Positions 1 to 14,800 of a stretch of DNA of 64,000 nt are shown here, in pieces; position 1 is the first letter of the stretch, and every line of letters begins with the position of its first letter. Under the pieces are notes generated by a model that made no database searches, had not been told where the DNA came from, and worked only from the letters and a program-made list of their open reading frames with translations. Made by a program: the position numbers and the translations under genes. Source of the DNA: Oxyruncus cristatus (taxonomy: Eukaryota; Chordata; Aves; Passeriformes; Cotingidae). Location of the stretch: NCBI GenBank assembly GCA_013399855.1, contig VXAY01005987.1, positions 1,334,208 to 1,398,207 of the forward strand, read 5' to 3'.

Positions 1-170
1 GCTCCTGGAGAACGGCCTGCTGCCCACATGGCCAGGACTGTATGCCATCTTGGGCGATCAGGCTTTGCTCCAGCATTTGACACATGGGTTTGCAGCCCCA
101 TGTCCGTGCCCTGGGACGGTGACTCTATGCTTAGGACATCCAGCATGGCTGGCAGAGCCTCCAGGATAGA

Positions 171-260
171 GCCATAGAATAGTTTGGGTTGGAAGGGACG
201 TCTAAAGGTACCTCTAGTCCAATCTCCCCGCACGGAGGATTCCCCCAGTCACATCAGATT
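171..260 (-). repeat. CR1 LINE 3' end fragment
   Basis: Begins GCCATAGAATAGTTTGGGTT then GGAAGGGAC and TCTAGTCCAA. This is the reverse complement of the usual CR1 3' end (TTCCAACCC...ATTCTATG). Only about 90 bases can be recognised; the right edge is approximate. Confidence 0.7.
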
Positions 261-3200
261 CCCAGATCATATAGGAAAGCATAAGCTGTGATGCCAGAAT
301 TTGACAATGGTCTCATGTTTCTTAGCGGTGACCTATTTATGAAGCCACAGAAGCCACAAAATAAAAAAGCCTCCAAAACAATAAACCCACACTGTAATGC
401 ACTTGGGATAGTGGTACATATCTACATGACATACGGATACATTTCTTCCTGATCCCAGCTGGCAATTCCATTATGGAGATAAAAACATGTCAAGCTTTGA
501 TACTTATAAGACTATGAAGGAACACAGGAAAATACAGCAGATACTTCATAGGCTTAGAAAATGCATTTCTTGGCTTGGTATTAATTACAGGAAAATGACT
601 AATCCTTGTGCAAGTTTTTATTTAATTATTAAGCTTTATGTTTCAAAATTTAAGTTCTTGTGTGGCTTTTCTGCCCTCAGAGGATCTGAATCACTGTCAA
701 CAGCAGGGAAGGAAAGCCAGAAGATGAAAGAACATCTGGTATGGAGTTCTCCTGTTACAAAATAAGAAAAAGACATAAAATGCACTGCAAGGTTTTGCAG
801 AATAACTTTCACAGAATGAGCTGGTCTCCATCAGAGAAGAGCTTAGCTTAATAAGGTTTCACAAGCTAATGGCATGGTATGGACCCAAAATGGGATCAAA
901 AGACATCCAATTCAGTGAGGTATTTTCCCTCTGGACTGAGAAAAGCTTTACGTTCAAGTTCAAGTCCCATCATGAACTTGCATACACGTCCTCCTGGCAT
1001 ATGTGCTGACCCCTGCAATGTGAACTGGGTTGGAGCTGACAGGAGTGGATGGATGAATCCCTGGCCTTCTCCTGCCAGTCCCTGTGCTTTTCCCAGAGAG
1101 GTTGGCTGTGGGACAGGGGCTCCTGACACCTTCTGCAAGCCAGCCTCATTACCTTGTCATCCTGGAGGCCAGCTAGCCACCAGACCTCAGCTAACCATAG
1201 ATACCCTCCTCTCTGAGATCACACCTGCCAACTCTGCTCCCAGAGTCAGGAGACAAACCGAAAATGCAGCGACAGCAAATAGCTTCTACAATCTACAGAG
1301 GTGGCAAATATGTCAAAAATGTTTTGATATCGAACTCTCACTTGAAATCAATGATCCAAATGGGACTCAACTTGTTCCTCATTAAGGGCTAAGGGCAAAC
1401 TTAGTATTTTGGAATTCATTCACACATGAGTTGGATGGACTTTATGAGTAATTGCTGTATGCAGCACTTTTCTTCATCATGCATTATTGAAATCCTGCAA
1501 CTGCAGAAACATAAATGAATGGGGCTTTCTCACCCATCCTTGCCCAGCTCCACACCAGGATGGGTGATCTCCTCACCTCCACACTTCTGCACCATGATAA
1601 GTCCCCAGTCCCCTGTGCTGGCCTTTCTTTGAAGAAATCCCAGAGTTTGTCCCCTTATCCTTTTGCACTTTATTACTGATATGAGAGAGGTGATCCTCGC
1701 CTTCACCCAGATTTCACTCCTGGAGGGGAGCTGATGGAAGGCCATAAGGAAGCCAGGAGCATTCAAGCCACAGAGGGTGTTTTTCTGTGCCACCTGCTTC
1801 GAAGAAAGTCCTTCAAACCCAAAGATAAGTGTGCAGACCCACCTGCCAGAAAGAGGAGCTAATCAGAAGGCATTCTCCATGCAAACATGGCCCAGACCTG
1901 GGGTGACCTGCCCTGGCCCCTGCTTTTCCTGCTGCTTGCATAGCACACTTCTGTGTCAGCATCCTGCAAAGAGGTGGTGTGAAATACAGCCTTCATCTAC
2001 AGGTTTTGTTTGTGCAATAAGCCAGGTGGCAGGGCTGGGCAGTCATGGGAGCTCTGCATTTCGTGTAATTGGGTTGCTATACTACAGCCCAGCAAAGTCA
2101 CATTGCTCCTCCTAACTGCTGGGTAAGTCATTGGCAGGGGACCACACATGGTGAATGAAATGTTTTGGAAGTCCTTTAGAAAAGGTTGTGGTGGTGTAAC
2201 TTCTGGCACTGCAGCCCCCAGGTCAATATCAAAATTAGTCTAGTGTACAATCAAGAAAAGCCTTGAGATTTAAAAGCCCCATGCACACCAAGCAGAATAT
2301 AAAATAAATGCCAGCCCAAGGAGAGTGTCCCATTTGTCAAAATTCATGCTCAACGTTGAGCAGTGACCACAACCATGTGGAAATAAGCCCTGTTCCAGTT
2401 AATTAAGCTATACAGGTCCTACATTCTTCTGGTGTGGGTGGGTAAGGCTTTTTGGAAAATCCGGCATCACGCAAACATATGCCAAGATCACATGCCTCTT
2501 CCAAAGTAGAATATTCAAGCATGACGTGGCCACTAAAAGGCTGCTAAAAGATGCTGCCCATCACAGCCCTGGTCAAAATGTCACATGCTAAGCAGTCATA
2601 AGGAAACTGTGCAGCTGGTGAGTTTTTCACACACACAGGTTTTCAAGGAGATTAATCTAGTATTCACATGTATTGACTTGATGGAGCTTTTTGCGTTTCT
2701 GATAATCTGATGGACAAGCAATCTGCTAAGCCCATTGTACAACCCCTCACGAGGCTGTGGGTGGGCGTTTCACCAGGCATCACTGTAGTCCTCAAGGTGG
2801 TGGAGTGGTGAGGGCGTATGGGGGAATCAGGAGCTTTGTTTCCTTGTGACACGGGCAAAGGTGCAGTACTGAAGGTGTCTCTCCCTCTTTTGTGCCTCAG
2901 TGACCAAGACACTGCTGAGTCAGACTTGCCACTGCAGGTACACTGTATGTGCTTGCCACTTCTAAAATGACCCTCAAAAAGAATCAAAATGAGTGAAAAT
3001 TCCCAAGGCCATACAGCAGCCTGTGAGCAGCAGTTACTCAGAAGAGAGTTGAAAGCTCCCACAGTTGGACCCCATCTTCTTTTGCCTCTAGAAGAGGTCA
3101 GGCATTAAGCTTGCAGTTCTGGTGGTGTTCCCTGGGCTTTTCGTGGTGGATGGTGCCCTTCCTGCCCTGTGCCGTCTCCTCAGGTTTTGTGGCTCAGACT

Positions 3201-6200
3201 ACAAGCCAGCAGGCATCCTGGTTGTACCTCAGTGTTTAGTTGTGGCTGACTGGGACTGAGCACAACCCTGCTGCAGCATCCAGCAGCTCTTTGGAGAGCA
3301 TCTCTCGACTCGCCACATTGATCTTACTCAGACACCCCCTCAACAGCAGCTAGCAGGCCACGTGGACCTCACAGAGACCTCCATCTGCCTACAAACAACA
3401 TGCCCACTAAGTATGAACAAACCAGCTCTGAGATTTCTGGGTCACACCAAGTTCTCTCTGAACCCCAACATTCCTGTTCCTCAGGGTTGATGGGGTCATT
3501 CCCAGGGCACCTTCATCCAGGGCATGAACACCCTGTTGATCCCCACCATCCTCCTCCAACACCTTCTCCACATACATCTCCTTTCCTCTCACCTCCTCCA
3601 GCCCTGTGCTGCCATGCCTGCCTGCCAGGCTGACACCGCCTGCAACAGTAACAGCAGGAACTGTGACACAACAGGGCCTTAGAAAGGACTAGCTTTGGAA
3701 AAATAAAAAGCCAGAACACGCGTGTGGTTTGTCCAGATGCTGCTGAGAAAGGCCTATTCTACCTCCCTGGGCTCTTCTGCACACACAGTAAGTCTAGCAA
3801 TGTATCAGTAATGTTGTTCATCTAAGACCACTATAAAATAGATCTGGTTCTTTCCTTAGACTTCTCAATTCCTTAAGGAAATTAAAAGAATTAAAGTAAA
3901 GTAAATGGAAAGGTTCAGGTTTGACCTTTTAAACATCTTTTCCTGTATCTCCTTTGAATGAACACCCTGATGCCTTTGAAAAAAAGTTCTATTTAGCAAT
4001 GAGAGCTTCTCCATATAGCTGTAACTGGGTCTGGGAAGGAGCCACCCTGGCCTTGCAGTGCTAATCATTGTGACAATTGTTTTGCAAGGTTGTGTCCCAT
4101 CATACAGAATTATATTCCTTTTATTATTGTAGCCCAAAAGATCTGTCTCTATCCATGGACAGTGGCTAATGACATACTTTTGGGGGCAGTCTATTTTTTT
4201 TCCCAACTCACCTGTGACTGAACCATTCTGGTGGTGCTCTCTTGTGATGCAAAAGGGATGCACCTTTGCAGTCTTGGGTCTGAGAAATGATACAGTTCCT
4301 CTGACTGAGAGCCAACATCTCCTTTGGGGTGAGATTAATCATACCCTAGAAATATCCACAGTCCATCTGATGATTTCTACCCTGAGACCCTCTACTCTCC
4401 TGTGAAGTCATTGTAACATAAAGTGAGTTTTACCCACTTCCACTGCTCCTGGATTTTCTTTATGTCCAATGACAATAATTCTGGCACGTGTCCCCCTTCC
4501 ATGGTACTTGAAGATATTGAAGGTACCTTTTGATTTCAGGTTGGTCCCTCCTTCTTTTGAGACATCTCATGGCTTGTGGAGAGCATGTGCAGATCTGTTA
4601 TGGCCATCATCTTTGAGCTCCATCTGCAGTCCTGCGTGCTCTGCACCACCCTGCAATGCCAGCACACAACCTGTTTCAGACACTACAAGCGCAGGCCAGG
4701 AGACTGTCTGGCAAATTCTATTCAGAAGCCCAGGGCTTATTCTGGGCTATCCAAGCATTTTGTCCCAACCCTCCATCACCACCTGTTAGACCTTCTGTAC
4801 AGTTTCATGGGTTTTTGTGTGCTTCAGCACCGATGTGGCTTTCATGAAGTCCTTCCAGCTGTGGGTTGGAGGGGCTATTCTGCAATTTGTACTGAGGAAT
4901 GGTTTCCTTTTGGAGTGTTCTTCCATTCTTTGCTGTTTCTGTGCACCTGCAGTAGAGGTGAAGCTGGTGCCCCACAATTTGCTGGAAGCGTTTCTGCCCT
5001 TCCAGGCAGTCTCTACCTGTAGGTGCCTGCCACAGAGGTGCAGTAGTCCACATGTTGAATCTTGTGCAGCAGGTCACCAGGTATTTGCTGTCACTTCATT
5101 GAAAAAAATTATTAAATAATATCTGGAAGGGTACTGGAGGCAGGACTTGTTCATTCTGGCTAGAGGTGCTTATTTTGCCATCAGCCAGGTTCTCCTACAT
5201 TAAAGAAATGTGGAGCTAAAAATAAACACATGGCCTATTAACGCTGAAGTGCCTTGCAGCAATTGCCTGGGGAAAAAAGACAGGAGGAATGGGTAGTCTC
5301 GAAAAATAATTAACAGTGAATAGAGGCTGAAAGAAAAACATGGATCAGGTGGGAATTACAGTAGAAGTCTTTTCCCAGGGGAACTCTGTTCTTTGCATAC
5401 AGAAACTCACTTGCAACTCCCTGGCAGGGGCTTGCAGCAGCACTCTTTTCTTCTCAGCCTAAGGTTTTCCAGAGAAAGAGTTCTTCTTTGCCTTTTGGAT
5501 TTGAGAGTAGGTTCTTGCCTGCACTTTTACTGCCAGCCTGCTTTCAGGGCCCTTAGCCTCACTACACACCTGTGACACAAGGAAACTGGTGACTTCCATT
5601 GTATGGAGAGGGAGCAGCAGGAGTGAGGGCTCTGACTCACTCTCAAGAGCACAGGGGAAACCTGTGGGTGTCTGGGAACTTGAAGTAGGGGTTTGAGCCG
5701 AGCTTATTGACCAAACCTGGAGAAACCAAACATGTTTTGAAACACACACCTTTTTTTTTTTCCCCTACAAAATGTGTGTGGACTTTTTTTGGACCAGCTA
5801 TGTTTCTTGTGAAGTCGAGAAGGGCTGTGAATCACGTGTCTGCAGTGATTCTTTGCATCTGGGCTCAGACTCAGCTGTTTGGCAATTCCTCTCATGCCAG
5901 GTTTGGCCCCTGCCCCATCTTTATCACAGCAAGGTGCTGTGGTTGCCTCCACCTTCCCTCATGCACACACATCCCCACACACCCATAGAAGCGCTCTCAG
6001 GTCCCACTGCCCAGTGTTGAGATGTTTGGCTCTGCCCAGTGTCCCTTTGGAAGGAGCATGGCCCGGACTGGAGAAGAATCTGGGGACAACAGCTGCAGCC
6101 AATGGCTGTGCAAACACAGCGATGTGTTGCTGGGGCACTTCGTCCCTCCAGTGAACAACAAGAGATGCAGTCCTCAGTCCCTTAGGCTCTGTGTGCCATC

Positions 6201-8734
6201 TGCAAACCAACATCACTATTAATACCTAATGATCTCACCTCCAGATATTGAGTCATATTTGCAAAGGGCTCCAAAATGCCTGCCTGGAAGATTCCACAGA
6301 AGTGTGTTGTTCTCTCCTGAACCCAGTGCCTGTACAGCCCCGAATGCAATGCACAGGGCGCGGCAGGGGGGGATGCTTCTTGAGTCCATTCATTCAACAT
6401 ACACAAAACCATAAATGTGCTAGGGAGAAACAGGCTTCTCTAATTAAAAAATAGCTCTTTGCAAAAGAGTAACAATTTACTCTTTTTTTTTAATGAAAAT
6501 GAAATTTTAATTACATCTGAGTAAATCAAGGCTGTTTTCAAGTAAATGGGGAGGTTTTTTCTCTAGTTTTGGAGTGTTCAAGATTCAGCATCTCACTGTT
6601 TTAAATTTATCCAGCTTCTATGAAAAAACACTTTATGGCTACAACCGTTTGATTATACGGTGCTCTGGAGGACTCACCTGCAACCATTCCTAAAGGAGTT
6701 GTCCTGTAAGGTCAAATTTCCCACAAATCCCACAGTGATTACCATTCGTCTAACTGAAGTGCCTGCGATACAACAAAGCAAATAGAAAAGCCTATACTTG
6801 ATGCAGTTAGAAGAATTGGAAAAGTGCAGCTAATTTTTCTAATTGCCTTCTCTCTTCAGACAACAGAGAAAGAAGCACCACTGGGACCACTGCAGCTTTC
6901 CCAGAATTACGCAAGCTTTGTGTTTGTGCTGGCCATAGCATCTGGGGACTATTTTTAAACCCTGTCAAATAGATAGTGACCTTTTCTTTCTCGCAGCTTG
7001 ATGGGTATTCCCAAAAAAATAAACTCAATTTGATTTCTTGACATCTCTGCTGCCCAGGTTACCCAAAGGCCATATCCACATAGTAGAGAGAGGGAAGAAA
7101 ACAAACCAGCTTCCCAGGGCTCCGTGGCTTTGCATTAACCCAGCCTGGAATGACAATGGCCTCTCTCCTGCACTCTGCAACACTTAAAAATTCCTTCCCT
7201 CTTTGGTCTCTGAAATAAAATTCTTAAAGATTTTTTGCTTTGTTTTGCCCTAGTTTTGCTTGCTTTTCAGTACTTTTATTTGACTATAGGTCTTTATCTT
7301 CACTGACTTGAAACTGGAAGAGAATCAAACCATATACCCAGACTGCAATGCAGAAATCCTTGCATATGTTTAAGAAAAGCTTTCTATTTCTATTCATGTT
7401 GCTGGAAGTGATTATTTGCTAAGGATAAAAAGACATGAGTTTTGACGTAAGTGTAAATACTCATTTCTCAGAGCATAACACTCCCTCGATTTAATATAGG
7501 TATGAAAGACATTTTACCCAGAGAAAACTACTCAATAATAGCAGTGTCCAGGTTTCTTCTTCTTTTTTGGAAGCAGATGTTCTAGGCTGCTTTTAGACAG
7601 AGGATACTGCTCTGGAAGGAATGGTAGTCCCAACCAGTATTGCTAGTCTTCTGCTTCTTGCTAATAACTTGTGCTTTATACTCTGTCTTCGGTATTTTTC
7701 CTTTTTATTTCAAAGCAGCTGTATGTAGATAGATGTGGCATCTCAACAGGAATTCCGCTCTTTTTCATCCATCCTCCACCCCAAATCCTAACCTGCCAAA
7801 AAGTTGCACTTAGCGACATTTTCACCCTGTGCCATGGCAAGCAAAAACTGGAGAGAAATAACACAGAGGTGAATGCCAGGGAAACCCAGCCAAAATCCAA
7901 CCCTCCTAACCATTCTGGGCTCTCAGGACAGGGAGAAAGCAGATGTACTGCCTGCCGGTGGAAACGGGGCTGCAGGTGTGCTCATGAACCTGAACATGGC
8001 CCTGAGAACACCAACACCCCCACACTGTAAGAATATCTCTACAGTGACTGGTGCAGCTGCACCACCAGCAGTAGCACCAGGCAGGCAGCGTGGCAACCTG
8101 CAGGAGAGCTCTCTTGTTTTCCACACCACACGACATTAATTATTCACATTTTTCTGGGTCTTCTGCAGGTAATCTTAAAAATATTTCTGCGGTGAATACT
8201 TGTTAAATTATGCATGGTGTTTACTTTCATTCTTCTGCGGTTTTGCCATCTTTCATGAACATGAAAAGCAGAAATCTAGAGAGTGGTCTTTTTTTGAGAT
8301 GGCAAAATTTTCCAGAGCGATCAGTCAGGTTATACAGATCTGTACTTGTGCTGGTGCTGCCATTTACTTGAGCAGGACTTCTTCAGCAAGGGGGGATCAC
8401 CTGCGTGAATACAGGGCAGGTATGCACTGCTCGGAGATTGCTGTGTGTGCCTGGACTGCCTCGAAACACCTCAAGAAACATAACAGAGTCCAACAAAATT
8501 AATGTTGAAGCCTCAAAATAATGGCAAAGCTCACATGTAATAAGTAATGGCTGTCTGCTAGGAACAGAGCTGGTGTTTCAGCAACGCTGAAGGAAGGGGC
8601 ACAATCACACTCTTTTCTCCCATTTTCCGAAAAAAACTGTCCACAGTTTTCTCCTGGAAGCGCTTCAGGCTCTGATCCTCAATATACAGGCTCAATGCTC
8701 CCAGATGTGTGAGTTCTGGGGAATTTGGGAATAT
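261..8734. other. Intergenic, nothing recognised
   Basis: 8.5 kb of unique-looking, moderately AT-rich sequence. Open frames up to 168 codons occur on both strands and overlap each other in several frames (notably at 879-1385 and 4469-5119), but none shows a domain, a splice pattern or a known product. No RNA gene or repeat family was recognised. Confidence 0.6.
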
Positions 8735-8874
8735 GAATTCCCCATCCCTAGAAGTGTTCAAGGTCAGGTTGGATGGGGCTTTGAGTGGCCTGGTCTAGTG
8801 GAAGGTGTTCCTGCCCATGGGAAGTTCCTTCCAACCCAAACCATCTGATGATTCCAGGATCCTGTGATTCTATG
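8735..8874 (+). repeat. CR1 LINE 3' end fragment
   Basis: Contains the typical CR1 tail order: CCCTAGAAGTGTTCAAGG, GGTTGGATGGGGCTTTGA, CTGGTCTAGTGGAAGGTG, TTCCTTCCAACCCAAACC, ending in GTGATTCTATG. Strongly 5'-truncated, as is normal for CR1, with no coding part left. Confidence 0.92.
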
Positions 8875-11800
8875 CATGAACAAGTAACATCACCCCAGGA
8901 ATGTACTGCTTTGCAAAACTGGCCTTCAATCGCTTAGGAGGCACGACTGAAACAGCAAAAGAATTTCCTGTAACTGGTGTAAAACCAAGACAAATGATGT
9001 TAAAATCTTGCATTTCCTCTGTTTTTGCCAAACTGAAATGAAGAACTTGTCAGTCAAAATGAGATCCAAAATCTGCAACTGGGATTCTCACAAACACTCA
9101 GAGCCAGCTTACTTAAATTAGACAAGGGGCAGAAATCCTAATTATTATATATATTCTGAAAAAAAAAAAAGTTTTCTAAAAATAAGTGCAGAAAAGTCCA
9201 CAGTGATTAATATATATATATATTTTTTCCCCCCCACAATGAAACTGTCTGAAAGAAGCTTCCAGGAAAATATTGGCAGGAAAAATACTTATTCTTAAGC
9301 AGGTAAGTATTGAAATTGATATTTGCCATTCAAAAATTCAAACTCACGTTGACTCCTCAGACCTGTTAAGGGATTCTGAACAAAAATATAACTAGAGTAA
9401 ACAATACCTCCCCAAAAAGTATATAAAATTTTTTAAATACTTGTGTATATTGAATGTCAATAATAATATACGGAGAGGAATGTGTTTGTCTAGCAAGTCA
9501 GCTAGACTGCCTTGACACAGCTGAGCCTGCTGATGGGTGGGTGGGAGTCATCGGAGCAGATGTAGATGTCTAGCGACAGAGTGAAATAGGCACTTCCAGG
9601 ACATAATACGTCTTATCCCAGAGTAGCTGTCTAAAATAGATCAGACACATTGCAGCTCCTAAAATACCTGCTCCTTTTCAGGGCTAGAGCGAGCCTGGGT
9701 AGCGGGCTCTGATGTAGGAGTCTGCATGATGTAGGGGTTGTCCTTAAAAGCAGGTGGGGCACATTCCAGCTAGGAACAAGCTGGCTTTTCATCCAATCCA
9801 CTGCTGTATCATGTGGCTGTGCCAGAAACTGGACAAACTCTACACCGAAGGCAGGTGGGAGGTTTGCTTTGCTACTCCATTTTATTTTCAGTTTTGATGT
9901 ATTGATAATCTCCAACATCTATGATATTAATCATTCATAGTATCAAACTATTAGAGCACCTTAGGATAGCCACTGTCTCATATTTCCCTGCCTCTGGAAA
10001 TACCCCCTCAGGGACATTTGGAGGCACCACATTGGCAGCACATAGTCACCCTGAGTTTCGCTGCTGTACCAAAGTGTTCCTCCTGCTCTGCAGTTTCCAG
10101 CTGATGAGCTCTGGGTTTATTGTCTTATTAGTCCCCTGGTACCTGGTCCTCCACCTTGCACTGCTGGATGCAATTTGACTCCTGCTACTTCAGTCCTCTG
10201 GGTCATCTGATTACCACCCCATCATCTGCCCCTCGACAAATAAAACCTCATAAGTTCGCGTAAACACCAAATTTAACTGGCACCCTCACATACTGAGGTC
10301 ATTACTGAAGGGCTGACCCCAGAAGGGTTGCTTTTTTCTAAGTCAGACATAGTAAAAAGGATACCCAAGTTGTTGGATTCTTTCTCCCAAACTGTAGCTT
10401 AAAAGTATTCTAATCCTTAGAGAGTCACGGGCAAATTATGCCTTGTCATTCTAAAAAAATTAATTTCACAATTTGTTCTTTTTAAAAATAAAGTCCATAT
10501 AAATGGTCTCAGTACTATGTAGGATTATACTGGTAAAATTCTGTATATGTTGTGTATATGCATCAAACAGGTATTTTCCTAAAGAAATCTTCTAATATTG
10601 CAGTATGATAGAAAAGTATTGTAGTCCCAATTACAAACACTTTGCCAACCATCTCAGTATATCGAGATCATCATTATTTACCCTTCAGCCTCCATAGCAA
10701 CACTGAATATAAATATATTTCCTAATATTCTTCTAAATGGAGATAAGGCTTTGCACATTCCAGCTGCAAACATGCTGGGAGAAGAAACAGGGACTCCGTT
10801 TGCTATTGTGTTTGTTCAGTTGGCTGAAAAAAACCCAAGCACCAATTTAAAGGTACATCATTAAAGAAAATTATTCTTTGAAAAAAAAATCGGTTTTGGT
10901 CAGCTTCTTGTACTCTCCTAGTCCATTTGGAGCTGCTGCTGGGCAGGATAACAGCATCAGTCTCTCTGTTTTTGCTTCAGTTGCTGCTTTGTCCAAGTAT
11001 ATTAATTGCCAAGATCAGTGCTGTATTGTCAGATTTCTGTCCGGGTTGTCCCCTGCAACGCCACACCTACCCCGCAGAGCCAGGCACCGCCAGTGCTCAC
11101 CGTCAGCAGCAAAGGCAGCCCCACAGAAATGCTGAATTAGCACGGGAGGTGGGAAGCGCTGAATGCACTGGGAACGAACACTCATCCACATCCTATAGGT
11201 CCAGCAAGGAGAGACAGGCTCGTTGTTTCCTAGTTTATGTATTCTGCCCTTGGTGTTTAACTAACAGCAGCATCACATTAAGATAATTTATAAGCCTTCC
11301 CAGCCCACCAGCGTTATGTGAGTTTTGGCTCCTCCGTGGAGGTGATGGGAGGCTGTACTGTTAATGAGTTTCCCTGTGACTTCTGTCAGGAGCTGGGAGT
11401 TTCTTCCACTAGGGAAACATTAGAGGAATCCAAAAGAGAAATTAGCTGCTAGCAAGAAAAAAATTGGCATAAGAAAACGTATGCTACTGGGGCCTGTTTC
11501 TCTTCTCCTTCCCAACAGCTCTGTGCCGTGTTAACCCTTGCAGGTTCAGAGGAGATACTCCTGACGCACAAGGGTACAAAGGAGCTCGCAAGTAGGTTCT
11601 TGTTTCTCTCTCCTCTAATTTGAGTATTTGCATAACAAAGCAAATGCTTGGTTCTGCAATTTGAGCTGTACCTGTGTACTTCCTAAAAGTAATTTAGGAA
11701 CGAAATTTAAGAACCATTAAACAGGCTCTGCCAATCCCCAGGAGACAATGATATTTAAGCATGTAAAGGCAAGATAGTTGCTTCCTCATCACATTGCAGG

Positions 11801-14800
11801 GATGGAATTAAATGTTCCGGATATTTGTCTTGACTAACAAAATCAAGAATTAAGCCTAACACATCCAGTCCCAACATCAGGAAAACTTATTTTTCTTGCA
11901 GGCAGTAGGAGGGAAGAGTGTATGCAGGAGAAGCATGAGGTTGTCACACATCAGGCCATTCTCTTTTCTCATTCTCTTCTGTGAATATTAGGAGCCTGAT
12001 TAGGAAGAACGAATACTACTGCTTACAGATTTCCCCTGTCCTCTGGCAAGCTGCTCCTGGCTGCTCCCTGCTTCCCTGCAAGCATTGCTGGTAGTGGTGT
12101 GTCTGATTCAGAAGCTGCAAGCAAGGAACAATCTGCAGCCAACGTACTTACTCTTACACAAACAGGACATCTGAAAAGACTGACACAAACTCAGGTATCA
12201 ATGGCTCCCATAATCCTTTCCTGGCAGAAAGGATGGACAAATGACCTAATAGGTCTTATTCATCTGGAATATCTATACCCTTGAAAATGGTGCTGAATTG
12301 ATGTTCTAAAACAGCACTTTGGAGCATTACTGGGCACAACCAAGCAGTAGAGCAAGGCACAGATGAGGTACCTTGTCACCACATGCAGTGTCATGTCTGG
12401 GAGTCTCCCGGGGAGGTGACTGTGCCAGCCAGCTGCCTGCAGCCTGCTCAGCACCCTATCAGGCACAGCTGAGAACTTCACAGTTCTGGAACAGTGTCAA
12501 TGAGAGCTCAGAATTTTTCCTGGGCCACACTCTGGTGCATGCCATGGACGTGTCTCTTCTCTTGCCTTGCTCCATCAGCAACACAATGTTTCTGACCTCC
12601 CAGAAATGCTACTTTTACAGGTCTTTGTGAAAATGGGTCATTACAGCAGGGGGAACATTAAAATGAATAGCAAGACAAGCTAATTTCCAGGCCTTGTTAT
12701 AAGAAAGAAAAAGCCAACAGGAAAAGGAGTATGAACATGTTGCTGGGAGCAATAGGACAGCATGATACCAGGACCTTGTGAGCACAGCACCTTTCCAAAA
12801 ACAGGACTAAGGATGGGGCAGGGAAGACCAAACTCTCCAATCCTGGTCACTTATAACTGTTTCTTGACTCACAGTGCCTTGTAAGCAAAAGTGTGTGCTG
12901 TCCTTGGGCTTCACCTTCTGACCCACAGCCTCCTGTGCCAGATCTGTCTGCCCCCGGGATCTGCGATCAGCTGCAGATAGTGGGGCTCCTTGCTCAATAC
13001 TTGTCAGCATTGAGGTGGCCTCTCATGAACTTAACGTGTTTACACATTGGGTCTGAAGTGTTAAGATAAGCCCATATGTTCACTGGATGGCCCAGCATAG
13101 TGTTATCTCCCTGGGTGGAAAAGAAGACAGCAGCATGGCAGGGAACCAGGAGATCAGGTCAGAGCTAAGCAGTAAGCACAGCTGGGGTGACCACAGAAAG
13201 AGAAGCAGAGCAGCTGCATCACTATAGCAAGGTTTGGATAATTTCACTTGCCTAAGCACTTCTCAGAATTGATGAGAAAATCACACACAGTTCATCTATG
13301 GGGGAGAAAGCATTTTATCAACCTATGATTTTATGCAAACGGATCAATAAAGGGTATATGAGTGGTAACATTTCTAAATTCCTAAACTGGTAGTATCCCT
13401 GCAGTCTGATGTTAGCAGAGCCATTTAAGTGATTTACAGCCTTGTATTCAGCCCAAACCCCATCTGTCATCCTGTCTGTAATTTAGTCTTTCTCGAAAGA
13501 TGAAACATCTTTTCAAAATTCGTAAGGGTTAGTGAAATGGAAATAGCTACATTTTTATTCAGCCCCTTTTAATATTTTCCTTTGGCTTTCCACCCCCCAC
13601 CCCCTCATGAGAGCATAATAACCACTAAGAAAAGCTATTTCAACAAGCATCTCTTGATTCCCCAGTGCTTGGTTAGGACAGACCTGTGCTATTCCTTTTC
13701 CTTCACCCACTTGTGACCAGATGAAGAATATGGTTTTACTATGGTTTTCTAAAAATTTAGGGTTTTACTTAAGCACTTCCAGCCTTGCCCTGTAGACACC
13801 TACATGGGAATTCTACCGAACAATTCTTTGTAATTTAAAAAAAAAAAAAAAAGAAAAAAGGAAAAAAGTCACTCTGCTTATTTAAGAAAAAAAATGACCT
13901 TTTGTCTGCAGTGGAACAGGGATCCTTCCTTTGATCTTACTCCTGGGAATGTTGCAAAATAACGATAGGATAATCCTACCCATTGCCCACATTTTTATTA
14001 GCAGCCCATGAGAGGCTCATCATATTCAGCAGGGTTTTCCAGCCAAAAGTGGGCACTGATTTTGTTTGGCTGGGGGAGAAAAAAATGTCTCCCCTCCTCC
14101 CACCTGTCTGTACCTGCCATTTTCTAGTAAAGCTCTACAAACAGTCGTGTGCTTGATTCTCTTTCTCTGAAAGCTGTCTCTCCCCCATCCATTGCCTGGT
14201 CTCACACTAACGCCATGCCCCTGTCTCCCTCCTTGAGCAGATGTCTCCTGCTATCTCCATCTCTGCATTTATTTTTCTCTGGTGCAGCCTTGGAAAGTCT
14301 CGATGCCAAGTTTTTGTCAAGGTTGTTCAACCATTCTGGAGTGCAACTAGACACAGACCTTGACTCTGCTGTCCTCAAGGTCCTGCTTTTATTATTAGAC
14401 TTTGCTCACTGTTTGGCTACCATGTTTGAAATCCAATGTTTGAAATCGAAATGTCAGCTCCACCTCAGCTTCGCTATTACACAAACCAGGTGGAAATCTG
14501 CTGATCAGAACTCCCATGTACTTCTACCAGGCTAGGATTTCAGTCCGCTGTCTCTTTGAAACACATCTTTCAGTACTGGATCCTTGCCACACGCACTGCT
14601 GGGGAGGTCAGTCCCTGGGAAAGGTCACTGGCAGCTTCCAAATCACTTATTTTACTTTTTTTTGTGTCTCTGAAATCCTGTTCTGACAACGCGCTGGAAT
14701 AAAAAGATAACATTTGGTCTTCAACCAGTATCCTGTAACAAAACATTGACCCAAAGTGTATCACTGGATTTTTGTGAGGACACTGTACACAGCGCAAACC

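Noticed and set aside
879..1385. 168-codon plus-strand open frame
   Set aside because: No recognisable domain, overlapped by an antisense frame, no splice or promoter context; looks like chance.
4469..5119. Several overlapping open frames up to 148 codons with some Cys/His residues
   Set aside because: Frames overlap on both strands in unique DNA. The Cys/His spacing does not fit a zinc-finger pattern I know.
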